The notes beneath the pieces were generated by a model, which was given only the letters and a program-made list of their open reading frames with translations, did no database searches and was not told where the DNA came from. 64,000 nt of DNA from UBA6770 sp965660875 (GTDB lineage Bacteria; Bacteroidota; Bacteroidia; Flavobacteriales_G; Salibacteraceae): NCBI GenBank assembly GCA_965660875.1, contig CBFIBQ010000006.1, positions 62,001 through 126,000 on the forward strand. Reading direction: 5' to 3'. Below, one piece after another: positions 52,295 to 60,890 of the stretch (positions are counted from its first letter, which is position 1; each line of letters opens with the position of its first letter). The position numbers and the translations under genes were made by a program.

Positions 52295-52594
52295 CTATAC
52301 TTTTCTTTTCTTCTCCTTATACTTCTTCACCTGTCGTCGCAATGCCTCTACTGCCAAGTCAGTTGACTCTTCGAATGATTTACATTGTTTCTTTACAAAT
52401 AAGTCTTGCCCTGGGACCAATAGTTTTATTTCTGTGATTTTATTCTGGTTGTCGTCGGCCTTATCTAATTTTAAAAACACCTCTCCTTCGATAATGTTAT
52501 CAAAATATTGATCTAACTTATCTAATCTTTTCCCTATAAATGCTTCAAGCTTTTGATCCGCATCAAAATGAATTGAATGAATTTTTACTTTCAT
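52295..52594 (-). CDS. hpf: ribosome hibernation-promoting factor HPF/YfiA (short form)
   Basis: 99 residues of the HPF/RaiA fold: KVKIHSIHFDADQKLEAFIGKRLDKLDQYF, then GEVFLKLDKADDNQNKITEIKL and the helix ESTDLAVEALRRQVKKYKEKKRK. It has only the ribosome-binding domain; the dimerising tail of long HPF is absent. It binds the 30S A and P sites in resting cells. A perfect Shine-Dalgarno sequence precedes it, unusual in this phylum. The Xer gene ends 15 bases upstream. Confidence 0.93.
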   Translation of the reverse strand: MKVKIHSIHFDADQKLEAFIGKRLDKLDQYFDNIIEGEVFLKLDKADDNQNKITEIKLLVPGQDLFVKKQCKSFEESTDLAVEALRRQVKKYKEKKRKV

Positions 52595-52599
52595 AAGAA

Positions 52600-52606
52600 C
52601 CTCCTT
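52600..52606 (-). promoter_or_regulatory. perfect Shine-Dalgarno sequence of hpf
   Basis: AAGGAGG on the minus strand, five bases (TTCTT) before the ATG of hpf. I noticed no other full seven-base match before a start in the window; most starts have none. Confidence 0.85.
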
Positions 52607-52609
52607 GTT

Positions 52610-53482
52610 TTATGCTCTAGGGTGAGCTTGTTTATATATAGTTTTTAATTTCTCAAAAGTATTATGAGTATAGACCTGCGTCGCACTCAAATTTGCATGA
52701 CCTAACAACTCTTTGACTGCATTCAAGTCAGCACCATTATTCAGAATATGCGTTGCGAAAGTGTGCCGTAATATATGAGGACTCTTCTTATCTAAAGTTG
52801 TTATTGTCGACAAGGTAGAATTTATTGAGCGGTAAACCAACTTTGGATATGCTTTTTTTCCTGAATTTGTAGTAATTATAAACGCTGATTCAATTCCAGC
52901 TTCCCGCTTTATTGACTCAAAGTCACTTACCAGTTTTAACACATTATTAGTTACTGGAATCAATCTTTCTTTATTCCTTTTACCCAATACTCTGATTTGA
53001 TTTTGGCCCTTATCAATATCTGAGTTTTTGAGATTGATGAGTTCAGCCAGCCTCATACCCGTAGCGTACAATAGTTCAAAAATGAGAAAGTCTCTGTGGG
53101 TTTGAAAAGTTTGTGATTGCTCTTTTCCGCTATATAAGTACAGCGTTTTTTCATCCACGAATTCTGGTAAGCGCTTGTTGGTTTTTGGTCCCGTTATATT
53201 CTTAACTGGATTATGATGTATATCTCCTGTTTTCAATTTAAACTTGAAATACCCTCTTATGGAGCTCAACTTTCTATTTACAGTCCTTGCTCCTACTCCA
53301 GACTCCATTAATGATGCCAGCCAACTACGTACCGTCTGAGCAGTAGATTCAGTGAGATCTGTGATTTCGTATTCATCTGTTAAGAAAACGGCGTAAGACT
53401 CGATGTCTTTTGTATAAGCCGCCACTGTATAATCGGATGCTCGTTTCTCCGTTTTTAGATATTGAATATACTCTTGAACCAC
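52610..53482 (-). CDS. tyrosine recombinase XerC/XerD-like
   Basis: 290 residues from a GTG start. An N-terminal SAM-like core-binding domain (residues 1-85) precedes the catalytic domain with all six tyrosine-recombinase positions: Arg144 (TGMRLAEL), Lys168 (GKRNKERL), His236 and Arg239 (HILRH), His262 (LGHANL) and Tyr271 (TQVYTH). The size and place next to rpsU and hpf suggest the housekeeping dimer-resolution enzyme rather than a mobile-element integrase. Which Xer it is cannot be told without comparison. The rpsU terminator lies between it and rpsU. Confidence 0.92.
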   Translation of the reverse strand: MVQEYIQYLKTEKRASDYTVAAYTKDIESYAVFLTDEYEITDLTESTAQTVRSWLASLMESGVGARTVNRKLSSIRGYFKFKLKTGDIHHNPVKNITGPKTNKRLPEFVDEKTLYLYSGKEQSQTFQTHRDFLIFELLYATGMRLAELINLKNSDIDKGQNQIRVLGKRNKERLIPVTNNVLKLVSDFESIKREAGIESAFIITTNSGKKAYPKLVYRSINSTLSTITTLDKKSPHILRHTFATHILNNGADLNAVKELLGHANLSATQVYTHNTFEKLKTIYKQAHPRA

Positions 53483-53494
53483 TATAAAATAAAA

Positions 53495-53525
53495 CAGGTC
53501 ATAAATTTAATAAATCTATGACCTG
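53495..53525 (-). terminator. terminator of rpsU
   Basis: CAGGTCATA/TATGACCTG pair perfectly, and the AT-rich inner part can extend the stem. On the minus strand TTTTATTTT follows. It lies about 30 bases after the rpsU stop. Confidence 0.75.
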
Positions 53526-53554
53526 CACTCATTGTATATGTTGTTAAAGTATAT

Positions 53555-53746
53555 CTACTCTTCAGCGTTTTTCATCTGCTCTTTATAGATTGCTTTCAAT
53601 AATTGCTCTCTCTTACGAATAGAAGGCTTAGTGAACTTCTGACGATCACGCAACTCTCTCATAGTTCCTGTACGTTCAAATTTCTTCTTGTACTTTTTTA
53701 CTGCGCGATCTATGTTTTCGCCTTCTTTTATTGGTATGATCAACAT
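53555..53746 (-). CDS. rpsU: ribosomal protein bS21
   Basis: 63 residues with the bS21 pattern PIKEGENIDRAVKKYKKKFERTG and an Arg/Lys-rich second half. In Flavobacterium, bS21 helps hide the 3' end of 16S rRNA (the anti-Shine-Dalgarno) together with bS18 and bS6, and rpsU itself is reported to have a strong SD and to be controlled through it. Here the leader has AAGAAGG six bases before the ATG, a one-mismatch SD. The gene is monocistronic, with its own promoter and terminator. Confidence 0.97.
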   Translation of the reverse strand: MLIIPIKEGENIDRAVKKYKKKFERTGTMRELRDRQKFTKPSIRKREQLLKAIYKEQMKNAEE

Positions 53747-53776
53747 AATTTACCTTCTTATTTTCTAATAGGGGCG

Positions 53777-53806
53777 CAAAAGTAATATTAATCTCTACTT
53801 CCGCAA
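53777..53806 (-). promoter_or_regulatory. full-consensus promoter of rpsU
   Basis: On the minus strand TTG (53804-53806), 19 bases, then TACTTTTG (53777-53784): both elements and the spacing match the Bacteroidota consensus. The start site would be near 53772, giving a leader of about 25 bases that holds the SD. Confidence 0.85.
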
Positions 53807-53810
53807 CAAT

Positions 53811-54950
53811 TTATTTTAATATTTCTCTAGCAATTACCAATTTTTGAATCTCGCTGGTTCCTTCACCAATAGTACATAGTTTACTATCTCGATAAAACTT
53901 CTCCACTGGATAGTCCTTTGTATAACCGTATCCACCAAAAATTTGAACCGCTTCTGTACTTGCTCTTACACATACTTCAGATGCATAATACTTTGCAAAT
54001 GCAGATTCCTTGGTCATTTTAACGCCGCGATTTTTCATGTCTCCAGCTTGCAGTATTAGCAATTCTGCAGCCTCTATTTCTGTGGCCATATCAGCCAATT
54101 TGAAACCAATAGCCTGAAATTCAGAAATAGGTTTACCAAACTGCTCTCGCTCTTTTGAGTATTTTACAGAAGCTTCATAAGCACCTTTAGCAATTCCTAA
54201 TGAAAGCGCAGCGATAGAAATTCTTCCTCCATCTAATACTTTCATAGCTTGAACAAAACCTTCTCCGACATTACCCAAGACATTTTCTTTTGGAACTTTG
54301 CAATCCTCAAATATCAGCTCAGTAGTTTCAGAGGCACGCATTCCTAGCTTAGACTCTTTTTTTCCTGAAGAAAAACCTGGAGTTCCTTTTTCTATAACAA
54401 ACGCTGTCATTCCATGCGAATCACCTTTTTCTCCGGTTCTGGCAATAACCACAGCAACATCTCCTGATTTTCCGTGGGTAATGAAGTTCTTAGAACCGTT
54501 AAGTACAAAATGGTCTCCTTTATCTACAGCCACCGTATTCATGCCACCAGCATCCGATCCAGTGTTCTGCTCGGTTAATCCCCAAGCACCTAACCACTCA
54601 CCAGTAGCTAATTTTGGCAAATACTTCTTTTTTTGCTCTTCTGACCCGAAATACATTATGTGACCCGTACACAAGGAGTTATGCGCCGCTACACTTAATC
54701 CGATTGAGCCGCAAACTTTAGCAATCTCTGAAACGACAGTGATGTATTCCATGTATCCAAATCCGCTACCGCCATATTCAGTAGGAACAAGAACTCCCAT
54801 TAGACCTAACTTTCCTAACTCATGAAACAAAGGCACAGGAAACTCTTCTGCTTCATCCCACTTCATAACATTGGGGCGGATTTCCTTTTCAGAAAAGTCA
54901 CGCACCATGTCGCGAATCATTTTCTGGTTTTCTGTCATTTCAAAATTCAT
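53811..54950 (-). CDS. acyl-CoA dehydrogenase
   Basis: 379 residues of the standard fold: an N-terminal helical domain, a beta domain with the FAD-binding WGLTEQNTGSDAGG (~135), and a C-terminal helical domain ending in EGTSEIQKLVIAREIL. The catalytic Glu is in the segment TIGEGTSEIQ, as in short-chain (butyryl-CoA type) enzymes. It oxidises an acyl-CoA to the 2-enoyl-CoA and passes electrons to an electron-transfer flavoprotein. Chain length is inferred only. It lies 11 bases after apt, in one operon with it. Confidence 0.93.
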   Translation of the reverse strand: MNFEMTENQKMIRDMVRDFSEKEIRPNVMKWDEAEEFPVPLFHELGKLGLMGVLVPTEYGGSGFGYMEYITVVSEIAKVCGSIGLSVAAHNSLCTGHIMYFGSEEQKKKYLPKLATGEWLGAWGLTEQNTGSDAGGMNTVAVDKGDHFVLNGSKNFITHGKSGDVAVVIARTGEKGDSHGMTAFVIEKGTPGFSSGKKESKLGMRASETTELIFEDCKVPKENVLGNVGEGFVQAMKVLDGGRISIAALSLGIAKGAYEASVKYSKEREQFGKPISEFQAIGFKLADMATEIEAAELLILQAGDMKNRGVKMTKESAFAKYYASEVCVRASTEAVQIFGGYGYTKDYPVEKFYRDSKLCTIGEGTSEIQKLVIAREILK

Positions 54951-54961
54951 ATCTCTTCTTT

Positions 54962-55489
54962 TTAATAAGTTGTAATACTATGTATGTCACCTGAATATTT
55001 GTTCAACAGCGACGTTCCTTTCAAATCTGATAATTCTACTAAGAATGAAAACCCTGCTATCCTACCTCCTGACTTTAAAACCAACTCAGATGCTGCCTTT
55101 GCAGTGCCGCCAGTGGCTAATAAGTCATCATGAATTAAAACGTTTTGACCCGAAGCTATCGCATCTATGTGCATTTCAATTTCTGACGAACCATACTCTA
55201 ATTCGTATTTATACGAAATAGTCTTATAGGGTAACTTACCTTTTTTTCTAACTGTAACAAATGGAACTTTAAAGTGTTGAGCCAATAACATACCAAACAA
55301 AAATCCTCTGGACTCCACACCGACAATGCAGTCTATATTTTCATTGCTAAAGTGATTTCCAATTTCTAGCGTTATTTTTCTGCACAAATCGTGATTTTTA
55401 AGCACGGGAGTTATGTCCTTAAAATTAATTCCGGGCTTTGGAAAATCTGGAATTGTGCGAATGGTAGCGTCTAGTTCCTGAGCAATCAT
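54962..55489 (-). CDS. apt: adenine phosphoribosyltransferase
   Basis: 175 residues. The start IRTIPDFPKPGINFKDITPVL is the Apt signature, and the PRPP loop is VLIHDDLLATGGTAKA (near residue 118). It salvages adenine to AMP. Its ATG follows the TAG of the preceding HHH gene with no spacer. Confidence 0.96.
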   Translation of the reverse strand: MIAQELDATIRTIPDFPKPGINFKDITPVLKNHDLCRKITLEIGNHFSNENIDCIVGVESRGFLFGMLLAQHFKVPFVTVRKKGKLPYKTISYKYELEYGSSEIEMHIDAIASGQNVLIHDDLLATGGTAKAASELVLKSGGRIAGFSFLVELSDLKGTSLLNKYSGDIHSITTY

Positions 55490-56662
55490 CTAGTTAAACT
55501 TCATATAATGTTTTACCTTTTTCAAAAATGAATCTGGTAATGGACCTGCTTTTTTAAAGTCGCGCAAAGAAATGAATTTTCCTTGTTCATTTTTATATGT
55601 GAATAAAAGTTTAGTTTCATAGTAATCAAAATATGGATGAGCCAATAAGTCGTTGAATTCACAATGGTTTATTGCTATTTTATTAATCTGACTGGTGTCT
55701 ATCACAATATTGTTCTTAATGCCCTTCAGCGTTTCTTCAGGTAGGTATTTTATTTCATACAATTGGTCAAATCTATAAAACCCTCCTAATTGATTTCGGT
55801 ACTGGATAATTATGCTAGCATAATAAGGGCCTATTCCGTACAATGAAATTAAGTGCGCAGTATCTGCACTATTTATCTCAATTAGTTGATTGGAACCAAT
55901 ATTCTTTTGATACCTATTTTCGCTTTTAACACGATCAATTTGGCTTGAATCATGCTTTCCGTGAGGCTCTATTTTTATGAAGGGCTTATAAATTTCGTGC
56001 AAAGATTCGTCATACAAGTACAGTTTCAGTACATCATCTGGCTCTTTAAATCCCCTCACTTTTTCTCTGTAATTAATAAAACTTTGTGCTAGGTTTCTGC
56101 TAAAACCCAGAAGTAGAAGACTATCCACAGATATAGAATTGGGATCAAAATAAAATAGTGCCTTAGTTGACATACTCCTCTTACCCTCCTCTTTCTCGAT
56201 TTTGCTACTACCCAATTCCACTTCGGAAATATTTGATTGCTCTAATTCTAAATATGGTTGAATCTTCAAAAACTTTGCGCTATCAATGACGTACGCTGCT
56301 TTTAATTCTTCTATGCTTTGAAAGCTACCGCCAATTGCCCGCTTAAAATTCAGAATAGCCTTTGCTTGTTTTTTAGAGAAGCCAAGTTGGGCCCAATCGG
56401 AGCTTGTTGCCGTGTTTATTTCAATAGCGTAAGGTGTGTTTACTTCACCATTACGTGCGGGTTTTTGATTATTTACCCGGATTAAACTATCCAGTTGGGT
56501 TGTATCAATATGAGGGGCTTTTACCCAGTAATCCAACGAATAGTTAAATCCAATAATCAAAAGAACTAAAAAGGTGAAGCCTAATAATCCTTTACGTTCG
56601 TGTTTGTATACATCAAATAAGTCAGCAAGTAGCTTCCTGAATTCCGTTTTCTTACTATTCAA
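55490..56662 (-). CDS. membrane-anchored helix-hairpin-helix protein (ComEA-like)
   Basis: 390 residues. One membrane helix (~29-50, GLLGFTFLVLLIIGFNYSL) precedes three or four helix-hairpin-helix units: EINTATSSDWAQLGFSKKQAKAILNF, DSLLLLGFSRNLAQSFINYR, EINSADTAHLISLYGIGPYYASIIIQYR and a last one near residue 345. HHH units of this type bind DNA backbones; ComEA uses them for DNA uptake, though no other competence gene is near. The start must be TTG at 56662, four bases after the symporter stop, since no ATG is close. Confidence 0.82.
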   Translation of the reverse strand: MNSKKTEFRKLLADLFDVYKHERKGLLGFTFLVLLIIGFNYSLDYWVKAPHIDTTQLDSLIRVNNQKPARNGEVNTPYAIEINTATSSDWAQLGFSKKQAKAILNFKRAIGGSFQSIEELKAAYVIDSAKFLKIQPYLELEQSNISEVELGSSKIEKEEGKRSMSTKALFYFDPNSISVDSLLLLGFSRNLAQSFINYREKVRGFKEPDDVLKLYLYDESLHEIYKPFIKIEPHGKHDSSQIDRVKSENRYQKNIGSNQLIEINSADTAHLISLYGIGPYYASIIIQYRNQLGGFYRFDQLYEIKYLPEETLKGIKNNIVIDTSQINKIAINHCEFNDLLAHPYFDYYETKLLFTYKNEQGKFISLRDFKKAGPLPDSFLKKVKHYMKFN

Positions 56663-56665
56663 GAT

Positions 56666-58300
56666 TTACTTAAATCGTTTAATCTCTCCCGTTTTAAGAC
56701 GCTGGTAATAACTAATCATGTCTTTTCGTACTTCACCTGATAGCAACACTAAGCCCAATACATTGGGGAATGCCATACCTAAAATCATCATATCAGAAAA
56801 GTCAAGAACTGCCCCGAGACTGCTTGAACTGCCAATAACAATGAAAAAGAGGAAAATCAACTTATAAATAATTCTTACCGTGTTGGTCCGTCCAAATAAG
56901 AAAGTAAAAGCTTTTTGACCATAGTAAGACCAAGAAATCATGGTAGAAAAAGCAAATAGGAAAATAGCTACAATTAGTACATACCTAAACCATGGAAAAA
57001 CACTTTGGAAAGCTGCAGAAGTTAACGCTGCTCCCTGCAAACCCTGCTGATCATCACCATAGCCCGTAAAGATTAATACCAAAGCCGTAATGGTGCAAAC
57101 TACTACAGTATCTATAAATGGCTCTAATAATGCTACAGAACCTTCACTTACTGGTTCTTTTGTTTTTGACGCCGAATGTGCTATGGATGCGGAACCCACG
57201 CCAGCTTCATTAGAAAAGGCAGCCCTTTGAAACCCTACTACCAAGACACCAATAAACCCTCCTTTTAATGCATCAGGTGCCAAAGCTCCATTAATAATAG
57301 AGGCAAACGCTGCCCCTATATTACTGATATTCATAAATATAATTATCAGGGAAAACAACAAATAGAGTCCAGTCATAAACGGAACAATTTTATCAGTCAC
57401 CTTAGCAATACTCTTTATGCCACCAATTATTACAATACCCACTAGAAGAGCCAGAATAAAACCAAAAAAGACGCCGTGATCCGCTAGAGATGGAAACTCT
57501 GAGCTGAGCTGAGCAAAGGCTTGATTCGCCTGAAACATATTTCCTCCGCCAAAAGAGCCTCCAATACATAGTATCGCAAAAAGAACGGCCAACACTTTAC
57601 CTAATACTGGCATGTTCTTTTTTGCCAAAGCTGTTTTCAAATAATACATTGGGCCACCAGATACATTTCCTTTACTATCAATCACCCGATACTTTACTCC
57701 CAAAGTACACTCCGTGAACTTAGAAGCCATTCCAAGTAATCCGGCAAGAATCATCCAAAAAGTAGCACCGGGTCCTCCTAAGGTAATTGCAACAGCTACA
57801 CCAGCAATATTACCTAAACCTACCGTTGCGGATAGGGCCGTAGCTAAGGCTTGAAAATGTGATACTTCTCCTTCATCTCTAGAATTAGGGTCAGAAAATT
57901 TACCTTGAACTAAATGAATCGCATGGCTTACTCCACGAAAGTTTATGAACTTCATTCGTATGGTGAAGAAAATAGCTCCTAAAACAAGCCAAATTACAAC
58001 TAGAGGGATTTTGGTTTCAAGAGGATTTCCCTTTTCATCGAGCATTGGGTTGCCCTTATCGTCGTAAATGGTGGCATCGTAAAGACCAACTGCACGAAAA
58101 GGATCCCAGAATAATACGCTTGCTAATGGGTCGACTAAGTAGGTTCTAAAAAAAGCGTCTATCTTTTCTTCAACCGATACTTCTTTTGCTTGAACCTCTT
58201 GTTTTTCAAGGTTGACCGATGTTTCTTGGGCTATTCCAGTTGCCGTAAACAGAAGAAATGAAACAAATAATACACCTAAAATTGTCTTCTTTAATACCAT
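56666..58300 (-). CDS. alanine/glycine:cation symporter (AGCS family)
   Basis: 544 residues with 10-11 membrane helices, preceded by a signal-like segment (residues 5-24) and ~60 polar residues. AGCS landmarks: VSHFQALATALSATVGLGNIAGVAVAI near residue 145, GGPGATFWMILAGLLGMASKF, and AFSNEAGVGSASIAHSAS near residue 360. These carriers bring in alanine or glycine with Na+ or H+. It opens the operon symporter-HHH-apt-acyl-CoA dehydrogenase. Confidence 0.93.
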   Translation of the reverse strand: MVLKKTILGVLFVSFLLFTATGIAQETSVNLEKQEVQAKEVSVEEKIDAFFRTYLVDPLASVLFWDPFRAVGLYDATIYDDKGNPMLDEKGNPLETKIPLVVIWLVLGAIFFTIRMKFINFRGVSHAIHLVQGKFSDPNSRDEGEVSHFQALATALSATVGLGNIAGVAVAITLGGPGATFWMILAGLLGMASKFTECTLGVKYRVIDSKGNVSGGPMYYLKTALAKKNMPVLGKVLAVLFAILCIGGSFGGGNMFQANQAFAQLSSEFPSLADHGVFFGFILALLVGIVIIGGIKSIAKVTDKIVPFMTGLYLLFSLIIIFMNISNIGAAFASIINGALAPDALKGGFIGVLVVGFQRAAFSNEAGVGSASIAHSASKTKEPVSEGSVALLEPFIDTVVVCTITALVLIFTGYGDDQQGLQGAALTSAAFQSVFPWFRYVLIVAIFLFAFSTMISWSYYGQKAFTFLFGRTNTVRIIYKLIFLFFIVIGSSSSLGAVLDFSDMMILGMAFPNVLGLVLLSGEVRKDMISYYQRLKTGEIKRFK

Positions 58301-58320
58301 ACTAAAATTTATGAAAGCCT

Positions 58321-58350
58321 CAAATATAGTTGAAATGCTAGGCCTACCAA
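58321..58350 (-). promoter_or_regulatory. full-consensus promoter of the symporter operon
   Basis: On the minus strand TTG (58348-58350), 19 bases, then TATATTTG (58321-58328). The leader to the ATG at 58300 would be about 16 bases. Confidence 0.85.
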
Positions 58351-58368
58351 ATGGTATATCTCTGTTTA

Positions 58369-59388
58369 TTAAACTAAACCAAAGCGACTTTTTATTATGC
58401 TGGTGTCCGACTTATTTCCTAAAACAAATATTTTGTCTCCTTTAAATATTTCAATTTCGTTTGAAGGGTTCAGCACATAACCACTTCCATTTGATTTTTT
58501 TACACCAACAACACGAATTAAAACTCCATCAATTTGTTCCAATTCCGAGACAACAACACTTTCTTGTACATCATTTGAGAAGACTAATTCTTCTAGATTG
58601 ACCGAATCGTTGCTTGTAAGAGACAGTTTATCTAAAAACTCATTGACATCAGGTGTAGTAACTAGTGCCGCCATATGATTACCCCCAACTCTATCGGGCA
58701 TTATTACATTATTTGCACCAGCAAATCGCAACTTTGCCTCTGTTTTTGGATTAGTAGCACGACTAATTATCGTCAAGTCTTTATTCAACTGCCTAGCAGT
58801 AAGCACAACAAACACATTATCAGCGTCGCTGGGCAACGTGGTAATTATAGACTTTGCTTTATCAATTCCGGCTTTTAAAAAATTGGTTTCATCTACGGCA
58901 TCGGCCTCTAAAAACAACATGTTCTTTTGAGACATGAGCTTTTCAAGTTTAAGCGGGTCTTTTTCTAAAACAACGAAAGGCAAATTATGCGACCGGAGGT
59001 GCTGCGCTGCTGATTCTCCATTATTTCCGTAACCACATATAATCACATGGTCCTTAAGTTTTTGAATGTCTTGCTCCAATTTAAAGTTTTTAAAATAATA
59101 CCTGTATTTACCTGAAAGTATCCCTACACCAATTGAACTTGCAGCGTAAGCGAATGTACCAAAACTAGAGAGTATTAAAAAGGAAGTAAAAATTTTTCCT
59201 GCATCAGAAAGTGGCTGTACCTCTTTGTAACCAACTGTCGAAACTGTAATTAAAGTCATGTAAAAAGCATCCAAAAACTTGTAGCTTTCTATATACATGA
59301 ACCCAATAATTCCAAAGATAACTATGCCGGTCAGAATAATAACAGCGACATAAAACCCCCTAAAGTAGTTTAGAGTTTGCTTAAACAT
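58369..59388 (-). CDS. potassium channel with RCK (TrkA-N/TrkA-C) domain
   Basis: 339 residues: two membrane helices around a pore loop with the K+ filter TVGY (residues 51-54), then the RCK domain from ~105 with the Rossmann motif VIICGYGNNG, and a TrkA-C domain (~250-335). It is the MthK/Kch plan: tetrameric channels gated by ligand binding to RCK domains. The ligand is not evident. It begins six bases after the PspC-like gene. Confidence 0.93.
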   Translation of the reverse strand: MFKQTLNYFRGFYVAVIILTGIVIFGIIGFMYIESYKFLDAFYMTLITVSTVGYKEVQPLSDAGKIFTSFLILSSFGTFAYAASSIGVGILSGKYRYYFKNFKLEQDIQKLKDHVIICGYGNNGESAAQHLRSHNLPFVVLEKDPLKLEKLMSQKNMLFLEADAVDETNFLKAGIDKAKSIITTLPSDADNVFVVLTARQLNKDLTIISRATNPKTEAKLRFAGANNVIMPDRVGGNHMAALVTTPDVNEFLDKLSLTSNDSVNLEELVFSNDVQESVVVSELEQIDGVLIRVVGVKKSNGSGYVLNPSNEIEIFKGDKIFVLGNKSDTSIIKSRFGLV

Positions 59389-59394
59389 ACCGTA

Positions 59395-59616
59395 TTATAA
59401 GTCCCAAACAGAGTGCTTATTCGTCTTGAAAAACGATCTGTTTTCAAGAAAAAAAGCTACCACTAAATACAGAATCAACGGCGAACCAAAAGTGATAAAC
59501 GACAAGTAGATAAAGTATTTTCTTATAACCGCAGTTCTAATTCCCAGCTTGTGCCCAAGGTATTCACAAACGCCAAATGCTTGCTTTTCAAAAAACGCCT
59601 GTATTCTGTCTATCAT
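59395..59616 (-). CDS. PspC-domain membrane protein
   Basis: 73 residues. The PspC pattern is visible (FGVCEYLGHKLGIRTAVIRKYFIYLSF) with one or two membrane helices, and the tail is short. PspC proteins belong to envelope-stress responses, but no PspA gene is near. It overlaps the DUF2851 stop by four bases (ATGA) and precedes the K+ channel gene. Confidence 0.82.
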   Translation of the reverse strand: MIDRIQAFFEKQAFGVCEYLGHKLGIRTAVIRKYFIYLSFITFGSPLILYLVVAFFLENRSFFKTNKHSVWDL

Positions 59617-60887
59617 TTTGTTAAGATATGGTTACCTATAGCACAAAATAAACACTTTTTTTCAGAACAATAGTTGTTTTTTAATTCGAGTAACGCTTGA
59701 GTTTGCTTTGCACTACTCGCATTTACACCGTATGATTTCCATTTGTTTACGATACTGTTTCTTTCTGGGTTCAATTTCGCAAACCCTTCCAGTGCATTAT
59801 CTGCTAAGTTTTCATTTCCGGTATACCTTGCATAGTAGAACTGAAACGGTAACAACGCATTTATTAATATGCTTTCTACTGACTGAGCGCCCATTCTGGG
59901 TATACCATTTTTAGCGGGCAACTCGATACCAATGTGACTGTTCCAGTAGCTATTATTTTGTATGGATAATGCTGTAGTTAATTGTTGCTTTAAATCCCCA
60001 CTAAACAGTTCGAGTAAAGGAAATTGGACAGTCTGCAAAAATCCAATTAACTGAATCAATCGAATAAATGGCTGGTTCTTTGGTCTCACTCCTCCCTTAT
60101 TCCAATTGATAGAATCGAGAGGCTCTAGTTCATATTTTACCTTTTGATAATCAAAACGCTTTATTAGTTCAGACACTCTAAAGTGATTGGACGAACTGGG
60201 CAAAAACCCTGCGGCACCCAACAATAAAGACTCCAACGCAGCTCCATCAGTTTCTTTCTCTTTTTTAATGGTTATGTAACCAACTTCCTCTGCAATTTTT
60301 CGCATTGCAGCGGAGTTTCGTTTAAAGCCAAAGCTTTCAAAAAGCACTTCAAGTAGCACTTGGTTCCAGTCATAATCCGTCAAGGATAGGCGTTCATTTA
60401 AAAACTCAGTTTTTCGCTCAATACGTTCAATTAATAAGCGTTCTAACCACGCTGTTATGATAAATGGGTCGACCGATTTTATCTGCTCACCACAAGGGAC
60501 CCAACTCTTATTATTCATTAAGTGTTGGTATTCCTTTAATATGTTATCTGGAATTATTCCTTTTAATTCGAGTGTTGGAATTTTTTGAAAAGTAAGTTCT
60601 TTAATTTCTTTATTGTGCTGATAAACAACGTGAAGAATTAGATTCTTGTACTTGTCATTTCCAGTATGCTTGTGTTTATCCCAATCCTCTGAATGAATAT
60701 GAATTTCAACATTACCCACCCACTCTTCTGAACCTATTCGAACACGTGCATTTAAAAAATCTGGACCGTCATGGTCGTTTTGGATTCCAGGCTGAATAAT
60801 ATGCAATAACTCTCCGTCAAGGGTTCGAAGTTCTTGTTTGGAAAGAAATTTATACTTCCAGATAAAATGAAGCAACTCTTCTTTCAA
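59613..60887 (-). CDS. DUF2851 protein
   Basis: 424 residues that match DUF2851 in pattern: EELLHFIWKYKFLSKQELRTLDGELLHIIQPG at the start, then HDGPDFLNARVRIG, GNVEIHIHSEDWDKHKH and a last part with EKKCLFCAIGNHIL (a possible metal-binding Cys pair). Function unknown; the N-terminal half resembles a nuclease-like fold but I cannot prove it. The start appears to be TTG, three bases after the pyrF stop, as no ATG is close. Confidence 0.85.
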   Translation of the reverse strand: MKEELLHFIWKYKFLSKQELRTLDGELLHIIQPGIQNDHDGPDFLNARVRIGSEEWVGNVEIHIHSEDWDKHKHTGNDKYKNLILHVVYQHNKEIKELTFQKIPTLELKGIIPDNILKEYQHLMNNKSWVPCGEQIKSVDPFIITAWLERLLIERIERKTEFLNERLSLTDYDWNQVLLEVLFESFGFKRNSAAMRKIAEEVGYITIKKEKETDGAALESLLLGAAGFLPSSSNHFRVSELIKRFDYQKVKYELEPLDSINWNKGGVRPKNQPFIRLIQLIGFLQTVQFPLLELFSGDLKQQLTTALSIQNNSYWNSHIGIELPAKNGIPRMGAQSVESILINALLPFQFYYARYTGNENLADNALEGFAKLNPERNSIVNKWKSYGVNASSAKQTQALLELKNNYCSEKKCLFCAIGNHILTK

Positions 60888-60890
60888 ATG

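Noticed and set aside
52610..53482. The tyrosine recombinase as integrase of a mobile element
   Set aside because: It sits between rpsU and hpf in a housekeeping context, has Xer length, and no cargo genes, att repeats or tRNA junction flank it.
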